A stretch of 64,000 nucleotides of DNA, taken from assembly GCF_042686025.1 (NCBI RefSeq), contig NZ_JBHUOZ010000003.1:558001-622000 (forward strand), given 5' to 3'. Position numbers and translations under genes: made by a program. Positions within the stretch are counted from its first letter, which is position 1. Each line of letters opens with the position of its first letter. The DNA comes from Terrimonas rubra. GTDB lineage: Bacteria; Bacteroidota; Bacteroidia; Chitinophagales; Chitinophagaceae. The notes under the pieces were generated by a model. That model was not told the origin of the DNA. It searched no databases and saw only the letters and a program-made list of their open reading frames with translations. Positions 54,301 through 62,465 of the stretch are shown piece after piece.

Positions 54301-54377
54301 TAGATCCCGAAAATCCTTATATCTCCAGCTACCCGAATATGAAGGTGACCAATTTCGGGTTAAGGATAAAACTATAA
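51324..54377 (+). CDS. SusC/RagA TonB-dependent transporter (glycan locus, pair 1)
   Basis: A 1017-residue outer-membrane transporter. Signal peptide (MLRERYHIYLLACLVIACSF), a carboxypeptidase-regulatory-like domain (about 50-120: IRGVVKNELGKAIAGATVRNK), a plug (about 140-260: ALSGRLAGLYTLQIG, VVIDGVPRDYTVINPNEI, LLKDALAANTYGMRSSNGVLLITT) and a barrel ending VTNFGLRIKL. The canonical VVxGYG TonB-box stretch is not obvious here, and there is no STN domain, which fits control by the hybrid two-component regulator instead of a sigma factor. SusD follows after 38 nt. It belongs to the first of two transporter pairs. Confidence 0.92.
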   Translation: MLRERYHIYLLACLVIACSFTIAGRANPGFLNKDNPGYNHHLINNYADTIRGVVKNELGKAIAGATVRNKNSGLTVLTGDDGDFAIAGNAGDNIEITAENYFIYQAAIFNNTTAAFNIVLTPKLIVDKEEIAMPVGAINRNRITGSYDIIYNNELVKSPVVDITNALSGRLAGLYTLQIGSVPGADKATMYSRGIAGPLVVIDGVPRDYTVINPNEIESVTLLKDALAANTYGMRSSNGVLLITTKKGVPGQRTISASAQYGIQKPTELPKFLDAFNYATLFNEALQNDGLAPLYTADDLQKYKTGSSPFTHPNVDWINTVLNNSSRFTRYNVDVSGGNKTTRYYLGLDNVNQSGIFTRDKNLSYNTTNDYKQFSVRSNVEMNLSESFRAYLNVFALVRDGLEPGVTASSLFSMITNAPNNTYPIKNPNGSYASVEKYGDNIMAATVGSGYRKIYNRNLYADVGLVKQLNKLLDGLYVSANASLNTDLTETINRSKTYATYQMLVSPANDTTYRQFGNNGVQSNSGAVPYQSRIAYWEVAAGYAKLLNKIHRVQAKLSVNNHAYSIDELLPLRYINYSLTANYTYNNKYTVEASATASTVNRFPTSKRTGLFPAIGLGWNISNESWFPQLSFLDQLRIKSSFGQTGLNTAGYFVYDQFYGSATGYGFGTSYTAAGGVTQLALANPNITWEKASKFNIGIESALFGNKMNLSVEYFNDTYFDILQTRGISIGLIGNTYPLENIGKNRYQGIDLGLQYQNKIGKLSYYAGIKMGTRDSKVLEMDEVNRKYAWMERTGLPVGQRFGYKALGLMTAKDIADNVATVEGYIAREGDIKYQDMNGDGIINRFDEVAIGTQKPLIYGGLQAGIEWKGIAFSFLLQGAQNRDVLITGNDGWEFIELSTEGAYSQAQQMHLDRWTPQTAATASYPRLSVGPNINNKISNSSYWLRSGNYLRLKNIELAYSLPNTLIRKIGLSSATFFVNGYNLVTFTKLKNLDPENPYISSYPNMKVTNFGLRIKL

Positions 54378-54415
54378 ATGTGTAGGCAATACAATTAACT
54401 GCAAACAACCATAAA

Positions 54416-56086
54416 ATGATAAAAAATAAAGCAACATATTTCATTCTTCTTTTGATCATTGTTTTTACCGGTTGTGTAAAAACAAGTGAAAAATATCCCC
54501 TCGAGCGCTGGGATGAGGAAGTGGTTTTTGATCCAACGGATAGTGCAGGTATCAATGCAAGGGCATTCCTGGCAAATATCTATTCGGGCCTGCCCAATCA
54601 TTATGCAGGGGTAAATAACTCCACTATTCTTTCCGAAATAGGTACCGATGATGCGGCCTACCGTTTTTTAAACAGTGCGCCGGAGAATATGATCAACGGG
54701 CGATGGAGTGCCTGGAACTTACCCGATAACGTATGGAATGCCAACTATGCCGGCATACGGAAAGTAAACCTCTTTTTAAATAAAATTGATATTGTTCCTA
54801 TCAAGGAAAAAGGACTCATCAGCCGCATGAAAGGTGAAGCAAGGTTCCTGCGTGCGATGTTCTATTTTGAACTGGTGAAAAGATGGGGTGGTGTACCCTT
54901 GATCGGCGACAGGGTACTGGAGATGAACGAAGACCTGAAACTTTCCAGGAACAGTTATGAAGACTGTGTAAACTATATTGTATCCGAATGCGATGCCATT
55001 AAAAATATGGTCTTCCTGGAAAAAACACCGGTAACCGGTGAGCCTTTGCCCGGCGGAATGCCCGATGGCGAATGGGGCCGTGTTTCCCGCACCGCAGTAA
55101 TGGCTCTAAAATCACGCACCTTATTATATGCAGCCAGTCCATTAAACAATCCTGCTAACGATATTAATAAATGGCGCGCTGCTGCTACGGCCGCAAAAGA
55201 TATTATTGATATTAACTATCATACCCTGCTTACCGATTTTACGGGCCTGTTCATTACCAGGCGTACCACGGAAACCATTTTCTCTTTTCAAACGGCTACC
55301 AGCATTACCATGGAAAACAACTACAGTCCCATTGGTTATTCCCCGGCCAATGTGGTGAACCGTGGCATCATTAATCCCAGTCAAAACCTGGTGGATGCAT
55401 TTCCTATGAAAAACGGGAAAGCCATTACAGAAGCCGGCTCCGGTTACGATGCGCAAAACCCGTATAACAACCGCGACCCACGTTTAGATGCTACCGTGTT
55501 CAGGAATAACACGGCATGGTTAGGCCGCCCCGCTGCTATTTATGAAGGCGGTGTTGACCTGGGTAAAGATGGTTCAAGAACCGGTTACTACCTTAAAAAA
55601 TTCTTAGGCAAATTCAGTACAGGCACTACCTATGCGGCACAACATCATAGCCCCATCATTTTCAGGTACGCCGAAATTTTGCTGAACTATGCCGAAGCTT
55701 TAAATGAAGTGAATAATGGCCCTACTGCCGAAGCTTTTAATGCCGTGGACCTGATAAGACAAAGAGCGGGATTAGTACCCTACCAGGTAGATCGCTCATT
55801 GGGTTATGCTGCTTTTAAAAAACTGGTACAGAATGAAAGAAGGATAGAGCTGGCTTTTGAAGGTCACCGAATCTGGGATATCAGGAGGTGGAATATTGGT
55901 ACGGCCTTAAACGGTCAACCGCTTAAAGGCATCAGGATTGTAAAAAATGCCGACAACTCTTTCAGTTACTTCTATGATGTAACGGTACTGAATATGGTGT
56001 ATACCGAAAAAATGAACCGGTACCCCATACCAATAGCGGAGATCGAAAAAAACAAGAACCTGGCACAAAACCCGGGCTGGGAATAA
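54416..56086 (+). CDS. SusD/RagB-family lipoprotein (glycan locus, pair 1)
   Basis: A 556-residue surface glycan-binding lipoprotein (lipobox FTGC in MIKNKATYFILLLIIVFTGC). SusD signatures are present: MKGEARFLRAMFYFELVKRWGGVPLIGD, the AVMALKSRTLLYAASPLNNP helix pair, IIFRYAEILLNYAEALNE, VDLIRQRAGLV and NERRIELAFEGHRIWDIRRWNIG, and a YPIPIAEIEKNKNLAQNPGW ending. The C-terminal set is of the classic SusD_RagB type. It works with the SusC upstream. A 176-bp gap follows, carrying a dispersed repeat, so the second pair may have its own promoter. Confidence 0.94.
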   Translation: MIKNKATYFILLLIIVFTGCVKTSEKYPLERWDEEVVFDPTDSAGINARAFLANIYSGLPNHYAGVNNSTILSEIGTDDAAYRFLNSAPENMINGRWSAWNLPDNVWNANYAGIRKVNLFLNKIDIVPIKEKGLISRMKGEARFLRAMFYFELVKRWGGVPLIGDRVLEMNEDLKLSRNSYEDCVNYIVSECDAIKNMVFLEKTPVTGEPLPGGMPDGEWGRVSRTAVMALKSRTLLYAASPLNNPANDINKWRAAATAAKDIIDINYHTLLTDFTGLFITRRTTETIFSFQTATSITMENNYSPIGYSPANVVNRGIINPSQNLVDAFPMKNGKAITEAGSGYDAQNPYNNRDPRLDATVFRNNTAWLGRPAAIYEGGVDLGKDGSRTGYYLKKFLGKFSTGTTYAAQHHSPIIFRYAEILLNYAEALNEVNNGPTAEAFNAVDLIRQRAGLVPYQVDRSLGYAAFKKLVQNERRIELAFEGHRIWDIRRWNIGTALNGQPLKGIRIVKNADNSFSYFYDVTVLNMVYTEKMNRYPIPIAEIEKNKNLAQNPGWE

Positions 56087-56122
56087 GTAAAACAGTACAA
56101 GGGTGAAAAATGTGTTTGTGAA

Positions 56123-56190
56123 CCCGGCTTTAGTAATGCTATCAGGCCCAATTGCGTCGCACACTTGTACGTTTGGTTCGCTGCTCGGCA
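56123..56190 (+). repeat. Dispersed intergenic repeat, copy 4
   Basis: CCCGGCT, 22 nt, TTGCGTCGCAC (56152-56162), ACTTGTACGTTTGG and TTCGCTGCTCGGC. It is the only copy found within the PUL and lies between the two SusC/SusD pairs. Confidence 0.7.
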
Positions 56191-56262
56191 AAGAGCACTG
56201 TGATGATTGAATATTAATAAAAACAACTTGAAAAAATATCATACACGATTAATACCAAAGCT

Positions 56263-59200
56263 ATGTATAGATTAACTGCTTTATTACTTATCGCACTCTT
56301 TGTTTCCCTCTCCGGCTTTGGACAGGGCAAAACAATCAGGGGCACCGTTAGTGATGATGCCAACAAACCAATACCGGGGGCTACGGTACAGGAAAAGAAA
56401 CGCCCGGCCAATACAGTAACCACCGATGAGAACGGGAACTTTGTCATCCTGGTAAAAGAGGTTGATAGCAATGAGTTAACGGTCTCCAATATCGGTTATC
56501 AAACACAAACCATCAATATCTCCGGCTTAACCGATATAACGGTTAAATTAATTACGGATGATAAACAACTGGACGATGTGGTGGTGATAGGGTATGGGCA
56601 AAAGAAAAAAATTACCAATACCGGCTCGGTAAGTTCTATTACCGGGGCAGAAATAAGGGAAAGTCCTACGGCCAGTTTGCAAAATGCCCTGGTAGGCCGC
56701 TTGCCTGGTTTATTTGGTCAGCAGCGTTCCGGGCAGCCGGGTAATGATGCGGCGGATATACATATACGTGGTATCAGCTCTTACAACTCCAGTGCCAGGC
56801 CGCTGATCATCATTGATGATATTGAAGCTACTTATGGTCAGCTGGCCAGTGTGGACCCTAACGAAATTGAAAGCCTGTCTATCTTAAAAGATGCTTCCAC
56901 AACGGCTATATATGGTGTAAAAGGTGCGAATGGTGTGGTGCTGGTAAGGACTAAAAGAGGACAAGCAGGTAAAGCACAGGTAAATGTTACATTGGGCACC
57001 GGTGTGCAGACACCCACTATCTATTTTGATTTTTTACCCGCTTACCAGGATCTATCCTTATTAAGAGAGCAGGAAATTGGTAACAGGAGAGACCCAATCG
57101 GTTTAAACCCGGAACTATACAGCGACCAGGCCATTGCCAACTATAAAAATCATACGAACCCTTATGACAACCCCGATGTGAACTGGATCAAAGAAGTGTC
57201 TAAGCCTTACTCTTCGCAGCACAGGGCAAATATTGATATCAGGGGTGGTACCGATTTTCTGAAATACTTTATATCGGGTGGTTACTTATTCCAGGATGGG
57301 GTAATGAAAGACTTTAGCAAGGATGAAGGCTATAACAGTAACTACTACTTTAAAAGATATAACTTCCGTTCCAACCTCGATATCAAAGCCACCAGGTCAA
57401 CTACTTTTCAATTTGATATGTCGGGTAACTTCGGCGAACAAAATGCGCCCTATGTAACGGATGCTACCATGATCGGCGGAGCCTGGGGATTATGGCGTCA
57501 GCTGATGTCAGGTGTACTGCCAGCCTGGGGCTACCCTGTAACCAATCCCGATGGTTCCTATGGCGCATCAACCCTCCCTTCCAAAGCCATTAACCCGGTT
57601 GGGTTATTACGGTATATGGGCTACCAGCGTAACTACACTAACATCTTCAATATTAATGTTACCGGTAAGCAAAAATTAGATTTTATTACCAAAGGACTAA
57701 GCCTCAATGGTACAGCGGCCTATATTACTTCGGCCATTGATTACCGTTCCTTATACCGCAGCGATTTTCCGGCTTATGACTATAACAGTGTAACCAATGC
57801 CTATACTTTATACAATGCCAATAAGGACTTATACCGTGTGCCAACCATGACCGCGGTAAATGCTACGGTAGGTGGTACCCAGCCTTCGGCTACCAAAAGG
57901 GTGAACCTGCAAACCTCCTTAACCTATAACAGGAAATTTGGCGATCATGCGGTTGACTTCCTGGCCCTCTATAACCAGACAACTTATATTTCCGGTGGTA
58001 ACAGCCCTGCTTATATACCCGAGAACTTCCAGGGTTATACCGGTCGTTTAAGTTATAACTACCAGGAAAAATACATGGTTGAATTTGTAGCAGGGTATAA
58101 TGGTACGGACAGGTTCAAGGCAAAAAACAAATATGGTTTCTTCCCGGCGGTATCAGCGGGTTGGAATATCAGTGAAGAAAACCTGTTTAAAAAATACATC
58201 ACTTTCATCGATAACCTGAAAGTGTCGGCTTCATGGGGAAAAACGGGTAGCGATGTTATTTCATCCAGCTTCCAGTACCTGTATGAAGAAGTGTATAACA
58301 GGACAAATAATGCCAACACCGGCTGGGGTAATGCGGGTAATAACTACTCCTTTGGCGAAACCCATACCACCATGCCTTTTATACGCCCCGGTAGTTTAAA
58401 AAATGATGATGTGCGCTGGGAAGTGGAAGAACAAAAAAACCTGCGCATTGAAATGACCGTGCTGAAAAAACGTTTGGAAACTACTTTTGAACTGTTTGAC
58501 CGGTATCGCTACGATATCCTGGACAGGCCAAAAAGTACACCCGACTTTGCAGGCCTGGGCAGCAACCTGCCCGCCGTTAACCTGGGCCAGGTAAGCAACA
58601 AAGGTTTTGAAATGGAATTGGCCTGGAGAGATAATATCGGCAAACTATCATACTTCGTAAGAGGTAACTACTCTTATGCTAAAAACAAAATACTGTTCAG
58701 CGATGAAGTAGCGCCTTTATACCCGGCTGTTGCCACTACCGGCAGGCCCATTGGCCAGTTTTTTGGTTATGAGTGGACCGGCACTTTTTATAAAGATCTG
58801 CAGGACATTGAAACAAGTGTAAAAATTCCGGGCCAGTTAATATTACCCGGTGCTTTAAAATTTGTTGACCAGAATAAAGACGGCATTATTAACGATGCGG
58901 ACAGGATAGCCATTGGTAACCCTAACCGCCCCAATACCTACTATGGTTTCAGCTTTGGTGCCGGTTATAAAAACTTTACCTTATCGGTGGTGTTCCAGGG
59001 AACATTTGGCAGCAGCTTTTATACCGATATGTTCTCGCTGGGCTTAAACGTAAAATCAATGGGTGTTCACCTGGAAAGATGGACGCCTGCCAATGCCGGT
59101 GAGGCTAATTTTTACAGGCTGGGTGAGGGTACAGGCTTAAGCTCTGCGCTTTCTACCTATCACTTACGTTCTGCTGATTATTTACGCCTGAAAAACCTGG

Positions 59201-59406
59201 AACTGGGTTATTCATTACCGTCGGGATTCTCTAAAAAATTAGGGATGAACAATATTCGTATCGCAGCAAGCGGCGCTAACTTATTTACCTGGTTTAAACT
59301 TAAAATTTATAATATAGATCCTGAAAATACATCTAATGGAACATCGGCATTAGAGACCTACCCGCAACAAAAGTTATATAACGCTTCTATTGCCCTTTCA
59401 TTCTAA
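56263..59406 (+). CDS. SusC/RagA TonB-dependent transporter (glycan locus, pair 2)
   Basis: A 1047-residue outer-membrane transporter. The signal peptide (MYRLTALLLIALFVSLSGFG) is followed by a carboxypeptidase-regulatory-like domain (about 24-100: IRGTVSDDANKPIPGATV), a canonical TonB box LDDVVVIGYG (about 105-115), a plug (VGRLPGLFGQQRSGQPG, IHIRGISSYNS, ILKDASTTAIYGVKGANGVVLV) and a barrel ending LYNASIALSF. It is clearly a different paralogue from the SusC at 51324. SusD follows after 11 nt, which suggests tight coupling. Two related but distinct pairs in one locus may bind different oligosaccharide fragments. Confidence 0.95.
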   Translation: MYRLTALLLIALFVSLSGFGQGKTIRGTVSDDANKPIPGATVQEKKRPANTVTTDENGNFVILVKEVDSNELTVSNIGYQTQTINISGLTDITVKLITDDKQLDDVVVIGYGQKKKITNTGSVSSITGAEIRESPTASLQNALVGRLPGLFGQQRSGQPGNDAADIHIRGISSYNSSARPLIIIDDIEATYGQLASVDPNEIESLSILKDASTTAIYGVKGANGVVLVRTKRGQAGKAQVNVTLGTGVQTPTIYFDFLPAYQDLSLLREQEIGNRRDPIGLNPELYSDQAIANYKNHTNPYDNPDVNWIKEVSKPYSSQHRANIDIRGGTDFLKYFISGGYLFQDGVMKDFSKDEGYNSNYYFKRYNFRSNLDIKATRSTTFQFDMSGNFGEQNAPYVTDATMIGGAWGLWRQLMSGVLPAWGYPVTNPDGSYGASTLPSKAINPVGLLRYMGYQRNYTNIFNINVTGKQKLDFITKGLSLNGTAAYITSAIDYRSLYRSDFPAYDYNSVTNAYTLYNANKDLYRVPTMTAVNATVGGTQPSATKRVNLQTSLTYNRKFGDHAVDFLALYNQTTYISGGNSPAYIPENFQGYTGRLSYNYQEKYMVEFVAGYNGTDRFKAKNKYGFFPAVSAGWNISEENLFKKYITFIDNLKVSASWGKTGSDVISSSFQYLYEEVYNRTNNANTGWGNAGNNYSFGETHTTMPFIRPGSLKNDDVRWEVEEQKNLRIEMTVLKKRLETTFELFDRYRYDILDRPKSTPDFAGLGSNLPAVNLGQVSNKGFEMELAWRDNIGKLSYFVRGNYSYAKNKILFSDEVAPLYPAVATTGRPIGQFFGYEWTGTFYKDLQDIETSVKIPGQLILPGALKFVDQNKDGIINDADRIAIGNPNRPNTYYGFSFGAGYKNFTLSVVFQGTFGSSFYTDMFSLGLNVKSMGVHLERWTPANAGEANFYRLGEGTGLSSALSTYHLRSADYLRLKNLELGYSLPSGFSKKLGMNNIRIAASGANLFTWFKLKIYNIDPENTSNGTSALETYPQQKLYNASIALSF

Positions 59407-59417
59407 AAAAAGTAATT

Positions 59418-61139
59418 ATGAGATCAACACTTGGCTGGATAACCGCTTTCATTATAACATCCATCATCATTATCTCCTGTTCCAAAGACGGGAAAGACTT
59501 CCTGGATCCCACAGATACCGGCCGTATCAACGAAGGCGTTACTTTCTCTGACAGTATCAGGACAATGGAATTCCTGAATGGTATTTACGTGGGTATACGG
59601 CCACGCTGGATACAAACGGACCTGACCAATTATGGCAGTATGTCCGACTGTACTGATGAATCGGAATTAACCTGGAGTGGTACCAGCAACTACCCGGTAG
59701 CCCATAATAACGGGGTGTTAACACCTACCTATACCTGGGTAGGGGAGATCTGGCGGAATTGGTTCAGTATGATCAGGAACGCTAATATCTATTTAAAAAA
59801 TGTAAACATCTCTCCTTTATCGGCGGGTGTAAAAAGCCGTACAACAGGTGAAGTTAAATTCCTGCGTGCTTTTTACTATCACCAGCTGATACGTTTCTTT
59901 GGTGGTGTTCCTCTCATTGGCGATACCATACTTACACCGGATATGATCATCAACAAACCAAGAAGCACTTATGCGCAAAGCACAGATTATGTAATAGCGG
60001 AATTAAATGAAGCGGCTAACTTATTACCCTTGACACATGAAACAGCGAATTATGGCCGTGCCACAAAAGGCGCAGCGCTGGCATTGAAAGCAAGGGTACT
60101 GTTATATGCTGCCAGTCCTTTACAAAACGGGGGCTATACCGGTGCAGATGGTTTTAATACAAGTTCGGCACAGCAAAAAGAACTGGTGTCATATCCTGAA
60201 GCCGATGCTAACCGTTGGAATATTGCTGCCCAGGCCTACCGTGATGTGATCGCTTTAAACCAGTACAGTTTATATGAAGATAATACCACGGCACTTGGTT
60301 ATGGTTTTTATAAAGTATTCCACCTGCGGGTGAATACGGAAGCCATCTTCCAGTTAATGCAGGGCCCCAACAATATGCTGGAAAGTATTTTAATGCCACC
60401 TTCACGGGGTGGTTCCAGCGGTAGCTGGCCCAGCCAGAATATTGTAGATGCCTTCCCCATGAAGGACGGCGTGCCTATTGCACAGTCCGCATCATACAAC
60501 CCGGCAAAGCCTTACGAAAACCGCGATCCGAGGTTTTATAATTCCATCATCTACAATGGCGCCATGTTCCGCCAGCGTACAACCGTAACCCCCGGGCCGG
60601 TGTACACCTACCAGTCAGCGCCAACCGATGGTATGGGTATCAGTACCCGGACAGGCTATTATAACCGTAAAATGTTAAACAACGAATCTACCGGTAATAC
60701 CGACAGGTGTATTATGGAGATCAGGTATGCTGAAATTTTACTGAGCCTGGCCGAAGCAGTAAATGAGGCAAGCGGTCCTACAGCAGAAGTATATGATGCC
60801 ATTGCCAAAATAAGAAAACGTGCAGGCCTGGTGCCCTATGAATTACCTGCCGGTTTAAACAAAGACCAGATGCGGGAATATATCAGGAATGAGAGAAGGG
60901 TAGAGCTGGCATTTGAGAATCACCGGTATTTTGATACCAGGCGTTGGAAAATTGCGCATAACAGCGATATCCAGAGCCTGCGCGGTATTCGCTGGACACA
61001 AACGGCCCCCAATACCTATACAAGGGAAGATATTATTGCCGAAACAAGGGTGTTCCAACATCCGGGCTATTATTACTTTCCTATACCACAGGCTGAAATA
61101 GGGCGACAGCCACAGTTTATACAAAATCCGGGTTATTAA
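59418..61139 (+). CDS. SusD/RagB-family lipoprotein (glycan locus, pair 2)
   Basis: A 573-residue surface lipoprotein (lipobox IISC in IITSIIIISC). SusD motifs are present: TGEVKFLRAFYYHQLIRFFGGVPLIGDT, ALALKARVLLYAASPLQNGG, CIMEIRYAEILLSLAEAVNEA, IAKIRKRAGLVPYEL, NERRVELAFENHRYFDTRRWKIA, and the ending YYFPIPQAEIGRQPQFIQNPGY. It pairs with the SusC just upstream (11 nt). The glycoside hydrolase genes follow at 44 nt, so one operon is likely from 56263 to at least 63908. Confidence 0.95.
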   Translation: MRSTLGWITAFIITSIIIISCSKDGKDFLDPTDTGRINEGVTFSDSIRTMEFLNGIYVGIRPRWIQTDLTNYGSMSDCTDESELTWSGTSNYPVAHNNGVLTPTYTWVGEIWRNWFSMIRNANIYLKNVNISPLSAGVKSRTTGEVKFLRAFYYHQLIRFFGGVPLIGDTILTPDMIINKPRSTYAQSTDYVIAELNEAANLLPLTHETANYGRATKGAALALKARVLLYAASPLQNGGYTGADGFNTSSAQQKELVSYPEADANRWNIAAQAYRDVIALNQYSLYEDNTTALGYGFYKVFHLRVNTEAIFQLMQGPNNMLESILMPPSRGGSSGSWPSQNIVDAFPMKDGVPIAQSASYNPAKPYENRDPRFYNSIIYNGAMFRQRTTVTPGPVYTYQSAPTDGMGISTRTGYYNRKMLNNESTGNTDRCIMEIRYAEILLSLAEAVNEASGPTAEVYDAIAKIRKRAGLVPYELPAGLNKDQMREYIRNERRVELAFENHRYFDTRRWKIAHNSDIQSLRGIRWTQTAPNTYTREDIIAETRVFQHPGYYYFPIPQAEIGRQPQFIQNPGY

Positions 61140-61183
61140 GTAGTATTTTTAACCAGGTAAAATTTTCAAACAATATTTAATCG

Positions 61184-62428
61184 ATGATGACGCAATCCGT
61201 AAACAACCGACAACTTTATTTCAAACAAGCTACAGGTATTCTTTTATATTTCAGTTTTATCTTGCTGGCAAACAATCTTTTTGCACAAACCGGACAGGAT
61301 AAAAAAAAGCAGATGGAAAACATTATCCGGCAAAACTTCCAGTTTGCGGATACCCAGTACCGGTATATGATGGGCCAGATCCCGGCAGATAAAATGCCGC
61401 AATCCTATAATGAAAAAACAAAAAAAATCGATGTAAGGGATATCAAATGGTGGTGTACAGGCTTCTATCCCGGCACCCTATGGTATATTTATGAACAAAC
61501 CGGTAACCCGGTTATAAAACAGGAGGCCGAAAGATCGCTGGCGGTGATTGAGCCTAACCAGACCTATACCGGCAACCATGACCTTGGGTTTATGATGTAT
61601 TGCAGCTTCGGCAATGCCTATAGGTTAACAAAAGAAGAAAAATACAAACAGGTGATCTTCCGTTCTGCCCAATCACTGGCCACCCGTTACCGGCCTGCTA
61701 TCAAATCCATTCAATCCTGGAACAAAAACGACTATTTTAACTGCCCGGTTATTATAGATAATATGATGAACCTGGAAATGCTGAACTGGGTAAGCGATAA
61801 CGGTGGTGAAGCAAAATACAAGAACATCGCTATTGAACATGCCAATACAACACAGAAAAACCAGTTCATGAAAGACTATAGTTCCTACCATGTTGTGGAC
61901 TATAACCTCGAAACCGGTAAAGTATTACGTAAAGCTACCTGGCAGGGGGCTGCCAATAACTCTCCATGGGCCAGGGGGCAGGGCTGGGCTTTGTATGGCT
62001 ACACCATGATGTACAGGTTTACCAAAAATAAAACTTACTTAAAGCAGGCTCAGGGCATTGCTAACTTCATCCTGAGTCATCCTAACCTGCCGGCTGATAA
62101 AGTGCCTTACTGGGATTTTGAAGCGCCATTAATGCCCCTGGCAAAAAGAGATGCTTCGGCTGCAGCCCTGATTGCATCTGCTTTACTGGAACTGGGACAA
62201 TACACTACTGCAGCAAAAGAAAAAAACAGGTATATCACAAATGCCGAAGAAATGATCGTTTCCCTGGCCGGTGATAAATACAGGGCCAAAGCAGGTGAAA
62301 ATGGTGGTTTTATTCTGAAACACAGTACAGGTGCTTATCCGTTGAACTCGGAAATTGATGTGCCCCTGATCTATGCCGATTATTATTTTTTAGAAGCGTT
62401 AAAAAGGTATAAGGACTGGTATTTGTAA
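61184..62428 (+). CDS. GH88 unsaturated uronyl (glucuronyl) hydrolase
   Basis: A 414-residue glycoside hydrolase of family 88. These enzymes remove the 4,5-unsaturated uronic acid that polysaccharide lyases leave at the non-reducing end. A long N-terminal signal (LLYFSFILLANNLFAQ) implies periplasmic location. Family landmarks: KWWCTGFYPGTLWYIYEQTG, NHDLGFMMYCSFGNAYRLT (catalytic Asp near 130), IIDNMMNLEMLNWVSDNGG (second Asp near 190), SPWARGQGWALYGYTMMYRFT and DASAAALIASALLEL. The (alpha/alpha)6-barrel length is normal. Its presence predicts a polysaccharide lyase acting upstream in the pathway, but none is in this window. Confidence 0.9.
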   Translation: MMTQSVNNRQLYFKQATGILLYFSFILLANNLFAQTGQDKKKQMENIIRQNFQFADTQYRYMMGQIPADKMPQSYNEKTKKIDVRDIKWWCTGFYPGTLWYIYEQTGNPVIKQEAERSLAVIEPNQTYTGNHDLGFMMYCSFGNAYRLTKEEKYKQVIFRSAQSLATRYRPAIKSIQSWNKNDYFNCPVIIDNMMNLEMLNWVSDNGGEAKYKNIAIEHANTTQKNQFMKDYSSYHVVDYNLETGKVLRKATWQGAANNSPWARGQGWALYGYTMMYRFTKNKTYLKQAQGIANFILSHPNLPADKVPYWDFEAPLMPLAKRDASAAALIASALLELGQYTTAAKEKNRYITNAEEMIVSLAGDKYRAKAGENGGFILKHSTGAYPLNSEIDVPLIYADYYFLEALKRYKDWYL

Positions 62429-62465
62429 AAATTAACCTTAACGGTAAAAAACTTACTTCAAAAAA

